DNA from: Mycocentrospora acerina
Taxonomy: Eukaryota > Ascomycota > Dothideomycetes > Pleosporales
NCBI GenBank assembly: GCA_022701365.1
Contig: JAKUHH010000170.1
Span: 37,535 to 101,534 of the forward strand
Direction of reading: 5' to 3'
Length of the DNA stretch: 64,000 nucleotides
Shown here in pieces: positions 57,001 through 64,000 of this stretch; the stretch's first letter is position 1; every line of letters begins with the position of its first letter. The notes beneath the pieces were generated by a model that made no database searches, was not told where the DNA came from, and saw nothing but the letters and a program-made list of their open reading frames with translations. The position numbers and the translations under genes are program-made.

Positions 57001-59480
57001 AATCTATTTAGAAGACCTTATTACTTATAAATAGCATGTAAAGCAGGTACTAGAAAGACTGTGTGCTGCTAGCCTTTAAGTAAACATTAAGAAGAGCAAG
57101 TTTTACATTATATGTACAAAGTACCTTAGTTACATGTTAACTAATAAAGGCATTAAGGTTAACTTAGAAAAAGTAGAAGCTTTATAGAACTAAGAGAGAC
57201 TAACTACTATTATAGGTGTAAAGTCCTTCTTAAGCTTTACTAGTTTTTACTACTAATTTATTACTAGGTTTTTATAAGTTGTAAAACCCTTTATTACACT
57301 ATAAAGCCTTATAATACCTTTTATATAAACCCTAGAGTGCAAAGAGGCTTTTTATCTCCTTAAGACTGCCCTTTTAGTAATACTAACCTTATGTTATTTT
57401 AAACCTAAGTATAATACTTAGATTAAAACAGACTTATTAGACAGTGTTGCAGCAGGAGTGTTATCTTAAAAATACCCTAATAAGAAATAGTACCCTATAG
57501 CCTTTTATAGCAAGGTCTTATCTAGAGCTAAGCTTAATTAAGAAATATATAATAAGGAACTTTTTACTATTCTCTAAGCCTTCTTAAAATAGAGGGCTAA
57601 ACTAACCTCTGTTTAGACCTAAGTTCTAGTCTTTCTAAACTACTGCGCCTTAGAATACTTTATAACTACTAAGGTACTTAATGCTAGATAAGCATAATAG
57701 TCTAAAGCTCTAGCCTTTTTTAATTTCTAAATTAAGTATATACTAAGCAAGAATAATAAGAGAGCTAATATCTTTAGCTAATAAGAACAGGACTTAAGCT
57801 AGTTAAAATCTGCCTAAGAAGATACTTAATTATAAGTCTTACTTAGGCTTTATTATCTTTATAGCTAAATTAATACTAATCTAGCCTTAACTTACCTCTA
57901 AACTTAAGTTTAACAGATAGTACCTATTAATACCTTACTAACTAACATAACCTCTATAGATTTTAACTCTCTAGAACTAATAGATACAGTTCTCTGCAAA
58001 AACTAGTTAACTTTTAAAGAATAATAAGTAAAGCTGCTAGACAACTATTAGATTAGTAACAGACTCTTACTCTACTAGGACTAACTTTGCTTGTCTAAAG
58101 ATTCTCTCTTATGTACCTAGCTTATTTACAAGGTATATAATTAAATCTCTACTACACACCCTAGCTCTAAAAAGACCTATTAGTTACTAGCCTAATAGTA
58201 CTATTAGAAAGGTATAAAGGCTAGTTATTAACAGTATGTGCAAAACTGCGTTGCTTATTATAGAGGTTATCTAAGATAGTCCTGTCTTGTAAGTTACCTG
58301 CACCTATTACTTATCCCTAAGAGACTACTATAGCACCTGTATATTAATTTTTAAGATTTCTTAAAAGATTAGGCTAGGTATAACTAGATTATAGTAATTA
58401 TTAATTAATTGTCTAAATAAGCTATTACTATCCTATGTTATAAGACAATTAATGCCTAAGGCATAGCAAACTTATTTATTTAATAGGTGTACTGTTTTAG
58501 ACACACCTTAGATATAGTTATATCTAACTGCAGTCCTTAATTTATCTCTAGTTTCTAGTTAGAATTCTGCTAAATTATAGTTGTAAAAGTTAAACTTTCT
58601 ACTACTTATTATAAAGAAACAGACAGCTAAACAGAGATTATAAATAAATATATTAATTAGAGACTGCAGCCCTTTATATCCTTTTACTAAGATAACTAAA
58701 GTAACCTCTTACCTCTAATTAACTATACTTAGATAACTCTCTCTTATAGTGCTATTAAGATAGCCCTGTATTAGCTTCTTTTTAGCAGCAAACTAAAACA
58801 GAGTTAGAATTAAGAGAGCTTTATACTCTCTGCTAAATAATTTAACAAGATTAACTACTAAAACACCCTTGCATTAATAACTTGTATACATAATATGTAG
58901 CAACAAGCTAAAGACAACATAAAAAAAGCCTAAGCCTAAATATAAGCTATAGTTAATAGGCACTAATAACTAGTAAATTAGTAAGTTAGAGATATAGTAT
59001 ACCTATCTACTAAAAACCTAACTAACATAAAGCCTAGCTAAAAGCTATCTGCATAATAAGAAAGACCCTTTAAGGTACTAAAGCAAGTTAGCTACTTATA
59101 TTAGTTAAAGTTACTTATAAGTTCTCTTATCTATAATGTCTTTTTACTAAGCATCTTATATAAAGATCTTTAAGATCTTTTACTAAAATAAGAAGTACTA
59201 AAACTCCTTAAAAGCCTAATTTATAGTATAGAAGAGTAAGAAGTAGAAAAGATACTTACTAGCAAAGTGCATTAATCTATGCTAAAATATTAAGTTAGCT
59301 AGGTTAGACATAACTTAGACTCTGTTTAGTATAAAGCCTTAAATTTTATAAGATCCCCTTATAAGTTAAAGGCTTTCTATAAGAAGTATCTAAAAAAGCT
59401 AGGCCTGCTATAAAGACTAAAGAGCTAGTTATAAGCTTAAAAAGATAAAGTAAAAGATATATTATATTTAGAAGATAATT
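54100..59480 (+). pseudogene. Element 2 gag-pol relic
   Basis: Order on the plus strand: gag-like region to about 55450 ending in a zinc knuckle whose first Cys is now Tyr (NYYNCSKLRHFRSKC); protease region not clearly seen; RT from about 56690 with PCIDKLL, FTKFNIYS, YRMYNYKVLPFSLCNSP and the active-site block YLDNILIY; RNase H with YFKPKYNT...IKTDLLDSVAAGVLS and LFTIL around 57400-57600; integrase around 58170-58700; a C-terminal region reaching about 59480. Stops (TAG/TAA) interrupt every domain. The domain order RT-RNaseH-integrase and zinc knuckle identify Ty3/Gypsy. Confidence 0.85.
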
Positions 59481-59554
59481 AAGTTAGAGATTATAATTCT
59501 TATTTATAAATATATATAGTACACATAAGCTAATAGACCTAACTTAGACATAGT

Positions 59555-60420
59555 TTAGGCGCTACTTATTGCTATGTCCTTGCTAAACTTTGTTAGCTTA
59601 CTTTTACTTAGAGACCTTACTACATTATTACTACTACTGCCTTTACTAACTTTCCCCTTAATAGCTACTTTACTTCTACTACTTCTACTCCTCTCTGCTA
59701 ATACTGCTACTATCTCTGCTATCCTTACTGCTATTTCTTCTATCCTCTTCTCTATTCCTTCTATTGTAGCCTCTATGCCTACTACTACCCTCTAAATCTC
59801 CTTTAACTCTACTTATAAGGACTAAACCTTCTTCCTTATTAACTAATAATATATAAGTATAACCTCTACTATAGTTATGCTAGTAACCTAAGAGTTAGCT
59901 ACTTGCATATATATTACTAGATAATAAGCTGCCTTAGCAGTAAGCTCTTTAACTATGTTTATCTCTTTTTTATTATTAATACTGCTATAGATAGAGTTAC
60001 CCTATAAGTTTAAGGCCTGCTTAAAGAACCTAAACTTAAGTCTAATATATAACAGCACTTATTAAGAAATTAGCACTAAAGACTATAAGACAAGATACAG
60101 ATACTTACTAGATTACACTTCTTATTCTGCTTTGTGCAATAGCAGTATTTCTTTAACCTTACTAAATAAAACTTAAACTTAATAAATTGCCTGCAGGCAA
60201 CAGCCTGCACGTACTGCATGCAGATAACCTAGAAGGCTACTAGGAAGGCACTAGGGGGGACAGGGATTAGCATAGAGGCGGTTGTGGTTGTGGTTGTAGT
60301 TGTAGGTGTGGGTGTGGGCGCGGATGCGGATGCAGATGCGGGTGCTAGTGCTGGTGCTGGTGCTGATGCTGCTGGTGTTGTAGTTGTTATTGCTGTTGTG
60401 GTTGTAATTATGGTTTTGCT
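59555..60420 (-). pseudogene. Antisense frame in element 2, counterpart of the one in element 1
   Basis: Read on the minus strand from 60420: Ser-Lys, a Thr-rich run, Ala/Pro/Ser-rich run, then MLIPVPPSAFLVAF and a stop, then MQYVQAVACRQF, i.e. the same blocks as in element 1 with expected transitions. The helical and basic C-terminal half ends at a TAA at 59555-59557. Its presence in two independent copies at the same place supports an original coding function on this strand. Confidence 0.5.
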
Positions 60421-60662
60421 ATACTTATTAGCAAAACACTACTAAAAAGGCTTAACAAAGGATATGTACAAAAAATGTTAAGCCTAACTGCTAAAGAGAT
60501 TAAGATTTTAGGGGGAAAGCCTTAATATATAAGAACTTGTCTTAAGGTAAAAGAGATAATTATTAAGGCAACAATAAAGAAAATTTTTTCTTAAAGTAAA
60601 AGTTAAAATATTATTAAAGATTACCTTACAGCAGGATATAAATAAAAGTTAAATACAGAAAA

Positions 60663-61104
60663 AGATGTGTTTAAATAAGATAAGGACTTATACTATAAAG
60701 AAAGGTAAAAAAGAGAGGTAATACAAACTTTAGACAAAAGGGTTTTGCAAGGATAAGAGAAAGAAACCTAGACACTGTCTAAACCCTACTCTACCTTTTC
60801 TTCTCTCTCTCTCTTACACAGATAAAGGACAACTCTGCAAAAAGGGACTTTTTGCCTACACAGAGGGGGGGGGGGGGGGGGAGGGGAANAGATGTGTTTA
60901 AATAAGATAAGGACTTATACTATAAAGAAAGGTAAAAAAGAGAGGTAATACAAACTTTAGACAAAAGGGTTTTGCAAGGATAAGAGAAAGAAACCTAGAC
61001 ACTGTCTAAACCCTACTCTACCTTTTCTTCTCTCTCTCTCTTACACAGATAAAGGACAACTCTGCAAAAAGGGACTTTTTGCCTACACAGAGGGGGGGGG
61101 GGGG
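60663..61104. repeat. Direct duplication of about 210 bp across a single N (likely assembly join)
   Basis: The stretch beginning AGATGTGTTTAAATAAG at 60663 recurs from 60890, virtually unchanged, up to a run of G. The first copy ends in a long G homopolymer, AGGGGAA and one N at 60889. A duplicate bounded by a homopolymer and an N looks like two contig ends whose overlap was not merged. Confidence 0.85.
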
Positions 61105-61110
61105 AGGTAG

Positions 61111-61398
61111 TGTAACATTTACAACATTACATCCTATTATTACCCCTAAGTTAACTAACACCTATCTAATAGCTACCTAATTTGTACTTGCCTTAGATAG
61201 TAACCTTAAGAAGGGATATATAAGAGGGGCAGTCTGTGTAGCTTTATAAAGTAGTTTTTCTGTATCCTTTTGTACAAGACCTATAGGTGTAGAGAATAGT
61301 ATCTTTAGTTTACCCTCTAGTCCTAGCACTCCTATATGCCTAGTAGTGGACACTTCGGACCCTATTCAGATTACTCTCTTATAACCTGCGTCGTTACA
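61111..61398 (+). repeat. Gypsy LTR C (3' LTR of element 2)
   Basis: 288 bp, TGTAAC...GTTACA, preceded by the purine tract (G-run, AGGTAG). Followed directly by GCTAG, the target duplication, and then by the continuation of element 1. Confidence 0.93.
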
Positions 61399-63820
61399 GC
61401 TAGCAGCACGCAGTCTTTCTAGTACCTGCTTTATATGCTATTTATAAGTAATAAGGTCTTCTAAATAAATTAAGATATTATCTAAGTAGGTAATATAGAA
61501 GTTATTTAAGAAATTAATTAATATATTATTTTATATATTATTAGTAGGTTGCAAGGCTGTTGCAGAGGCTAAAGAGTAGTACCTTATATTTATATATTCT
61601 GTAATAGGTTTAGAAGGTAGTGTATTCTTTAGAATCTAGATCTATATAGATATAGTTAAATATAAAATAAATATTAAACTTAGTAAAGATCTTAGCCTTT
61701 AAAAGGCAGGCTAAGAGCTTATCTATGCAAGGAATTAGATAGACATCTTTGTAAGTAAGGTTTTTTAGTTTATAATAGTCTACATAAATTTAGAGGTCTC
61801 TGTTAGCCTTCTAAATATATAAGATAGAAGATATAAAAAAGCTCTAACTATACTTAATCTAACCTTTTTATAGGTTCTCTTAGATATAGTGCTTAGTTAC
61901 TTCTAACTTTTCTATATTCTGCTTATATAACAGGCTATAGCTATTTAGCAGAGGTTTAGTAAGTATAATCTTATAGTTATATAGTTAAAAGTCTAAGAGG
62001 GTTTCTGCAGCAGTCTTGCTAAAGATATCTTAGAAAAAGTAGTAATAGAGAGGTAATTAGTCTTATACTAAAGCTGTATTATTAGAGTTATTTTCTAGCT
62101 TTTTCTTATCTAGAATTTAATTAATTTTATAAAGGCTAGTAGTAAAGAATTTATTTTCTTAGTGTTTTATATTAAAGTAGAAAGTGTTAGCAGAAATAAG
62201 AGTAATATAAAAAGAAGGTTTAGTAAAGACAGGTTCTAGTAGGGGTTAGATAGGTTTTAGTGTTAGGTCCTATGTAATAGAAGGCAAGAACTTCTAACTC
62301 TTTAAGAGTTAGAGCATCTTTTAAATCTTATAAATAGCAGTAGTTACACTGTGCCTCTTTTAATAGTCCTCTTATTCTTATAGCTTATCTTATTATATAA
62401 TATCTAAAGTAATAGTTTTAGTAGGAACTATTTAGTTAAAGGTTATTAAGAGCAGTAGAGTAAGATTATACACAGCAGGATAGCAGCCTAGCTAGATAAT
62501 CTAGAAGTAATCTATATCTAACTATAGCTTAAAATGCTTTATCTATTTAATTCTAATAATACAGTGTTATAAGCTAAGATCTACTATTATAAATAAGCAG
62601 TTATAGATCTTTCTTCTATTAATAATTAGATATAAATAGATATACTAAGTTACTAGAGAAGAGATTTAGTCTTAAAACCCCTTAATAGTAACTTAAAAGA
62701 GTAGCTTTTAGATAAGAGTCTAAAGAGCTAATAAAATAAAAGTAGTAATTTTTAAATTTAAGAAAAGATAACTTTAAGCACTAGTATTAATTAAGGAGTA
62801 TAATTAGACCCTAAGGCCTTTAGTGCAAAGAATAGAAAGAGAAAGGAAATTTAGTCTTTTAAACAAGTTTAAGAGACTAAGGTTTAATAAGTTATAACAG
62901 TTTAAGCTTAAGAAAAGAAGTCCTCTTAGGTATTTTTATTTCCTGTCTAATCCTCTTCTTAGTTAAGGTCTTCTTTTAATTCCTTAATATCTTTGTTAAG
63001 GTGTTTAAACTTAATCTTCTATACTTAAGGCAAAGGATAATTACTTATAAAGTATTCTAGCTTACTACAGTTATAGCAATTACCTAGAGTTAGATCTCTT
63101 ATAAGACTAGAAGTCTTAGATATAGGCTAAGAAGTAGGTAAAGGTTAAAGTTATGTTTAGATATAAAGGTCTACTTATTAGTATAAGTTATAGTTTATTC
63201 TTAGTAAGGACCTCTAAATTAGACTTAAATAAAGTTAACCTAGTTTATATATAATATAGATTATACTTCTTATAGTTAGGACTAAGAGATAGTTCCTTTA
63301 TTCTATATTAAACGCTATTAGGTGTTTAACTATAAGCTTAAAAGAGTTATTCTATTATTACTTAAACCTAAAGCTAGGCATCTGCAAGGTTAGTATAATC
63401 TTTATCTATAAGTAGTAAAACTATTCTATTCTAAGTACTTATCTTTTAATAGCAGCACTAAAGAACTGTGCTTTAAAGGTAGAAAAGGTTTCTGTCTTAT
63501 CTATATAGAGTTTATTAAAAGCAGCTTAGCTCTTAGCTCTCTTATTTCCTATAATAAAATAAGACTTAAGTAAGTTAATTATATTTTCTATAATCTTAAA
63601 ATAGTTAGATAAGGTATTAGATAGGTATTAAGGCTCTAGGTACTTTTTAGCTAGGCTAGAAGTATGTCCTTAGACTAATGCTATGCAGGCGCGCTTACTC
63701 TAATAGTAGTCTGCATTAATCTCTAATTAGTCTTAGATTAAGGCTTGCTATTAGTAAAAAGTTAAGTTATAACTATTATTAAAGATATTAATAGATAGTG
63801 TTCTTTTAGATAGTTTTATT
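61399..63820 (-). mobile_element. Ty3/Gypsy element 1, right segment (5' half, minus strand)
   Basis: Continues element 1 beyond the insertion: the minus strand reads RT upward of the insertion point, then the protease/gag part with the zinc-knuckle region near 63055-63110, towards the 5' end. Similarity to the reverse complement of element 2 runs until about 63820, where it stops abruptly. The 5' LTR is not in the window. Stop-dense, TA-rich. Confidence 0.85.
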
Positions 63821-64000
63821 GTAATGGTCAGGCGCCCTGCCCTTGCTATTGATACTACGCNAGACTTAAGTAAGTTAATTATATTTTCTATAATCTTAAA
63901 ATAGTTAGATAAGGTATTAGATAGGTATTAAGGCTCTAGGTACTTTTTAGCTAGGCTAGAAGTATGTCCTTAGACTAATGCTATGCAGGCGCGCTTACTC
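63821..64000. other. Contig end of foreign composition, N, and duplicated 139 bp
   Basis: From about 63821 to 63860 the sequence is GC-rich (for example GGTCAGGCGCCCTGCCC) and departs from the element. An N follows at 63861, and 63862-64000 repeats 63562-63700 exactly. I treat this as an assembly join; what the GC-rich 40 bp belongs to is unknown. Confidence 0.75.

Larger units (their letters stand above)
53743..61398 (+). mobile_element. Ty3/Gypsy element 2, complete, inserted into element 1
   Basis: 7656 bp from TGTAAC (53743) to GTTACA (61398), flanked by the 5-bp target duplication GCTAG (53738-53742 and 61399-61403). Two direct 288-bp LTRs. Gag-like region with a degraded zinc knuckle near 55389-55440, RT with YLDNILIY (YxDD box, one Asp now Asn) near 56981-57010, RNase H and integrase to about 59400. 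A polypurine tract (G-run then AGGTAG) lies just before the 3' LTR. All frames carry many stops and the sequence is TA-rich: RIP-inactivated. True length may be about 220 bp less because of the join at 60889. Confidence 0.9.

Noticed and set aside
60663..61104. A genuine tandem repeat in the retrotransposon 3' region
   Set aside because: Separated by an N and a homopolymer and nearly unchanged, unlike the diverged LTRs around it, so an assembly overlap is more likely.
1..64000. tRNA, rRNA, centromere or telomere sequence
   Set aside because: No cloverleaf with GGTTCGA-type T-arm, no telomeric hexamer run and no rDNA motifs were seen by eye; a covariance-model search was not possible.

Overview
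The window is nuclear DNA of a filamentous ascomycete, most likely a Dothideomycete of the Pleosporales type. Three things point there: short GT-AG introns of about 46-115 bp that restore reading frames exactly, typical fungal gene families (Sec16, a Neo1-type P4-ATPase, a fungal C2H2 plus Zn2Cys6 regulator, a PRISE-like reductase), and an AT-rich end in which transposons carry the C-to-T / G-to-A signature of repeat-induced point mutation (RIP). The genus is inference; no species was identified.

Layout. Positions 1-26.9 kb are mostly core chromosome: the 3' part of an FCP1/NIF-type phosphatase-like gene (1-1047), a 5.7 kb microsatellite-rich upstream region, a 469-aa low-complexity protein (6800-8324, one intron), an F-box-like/ankyrin protein (10412-11830, minus), a PfkB ribokinase-like gene (12384-13526, minus), a decayed caspase-like gene (about 14250-15421), and a head-to-head pair of secretory-pathway genes: SEC16 (minus, ends 16444) and a NEO1-type flippase (22866-26909, two introns). 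They share a 0.9 kb divergent promoter. Sec16 builds ER exit sites and Neo1-like flippases act in Golgi/endosome membranes, so the pair is functionally coherent.

Positions 27-48 kb are accessory in character, with widely spaced genes, relics and secreted proteins: a MYND-finger pseudogene with six in-frame stops, a seven-TM protein, a secreted DUF3237-like protein, a GFA/CENP-V-type zinc enzyme, an amino-acid permease relic, a small secreted eight-cysteine protein (effector-like), a secreted beta-propeller protein, a five-exon C2H2 plus Zn2Cys6 regulator divergent from an intronless DNA polymerase eta, and a PRISE-type short-chain reductase.

From about 48.8 kb to the end the sequence is strongly AT-rich and TA-rich, with no intact gene. 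It resolves into three nested transposons: a pogo/Fot1-type DNA transposon relic (about 48837-49669); inside it a minus-strand Ty3/Gypsy retrotransposon whose 3' LTR is 49670-49957; and inside that element's reverse transcriptase a complete plus-strand member of the same family (53743-61398, two 288-bp LTRs, 5-bp target duplication GCTAG). Both Gypsy copies carry a similar antisense reading frame between integrase and 3' LTR. Two single-N contig joins (60889, 63861) are each followed by an uncollapsed duplicate of nearby sequence, so the last few kb are not fully reliable.

Gene models were made by eye from frames, splice signals and family knowledge; no database search was run.
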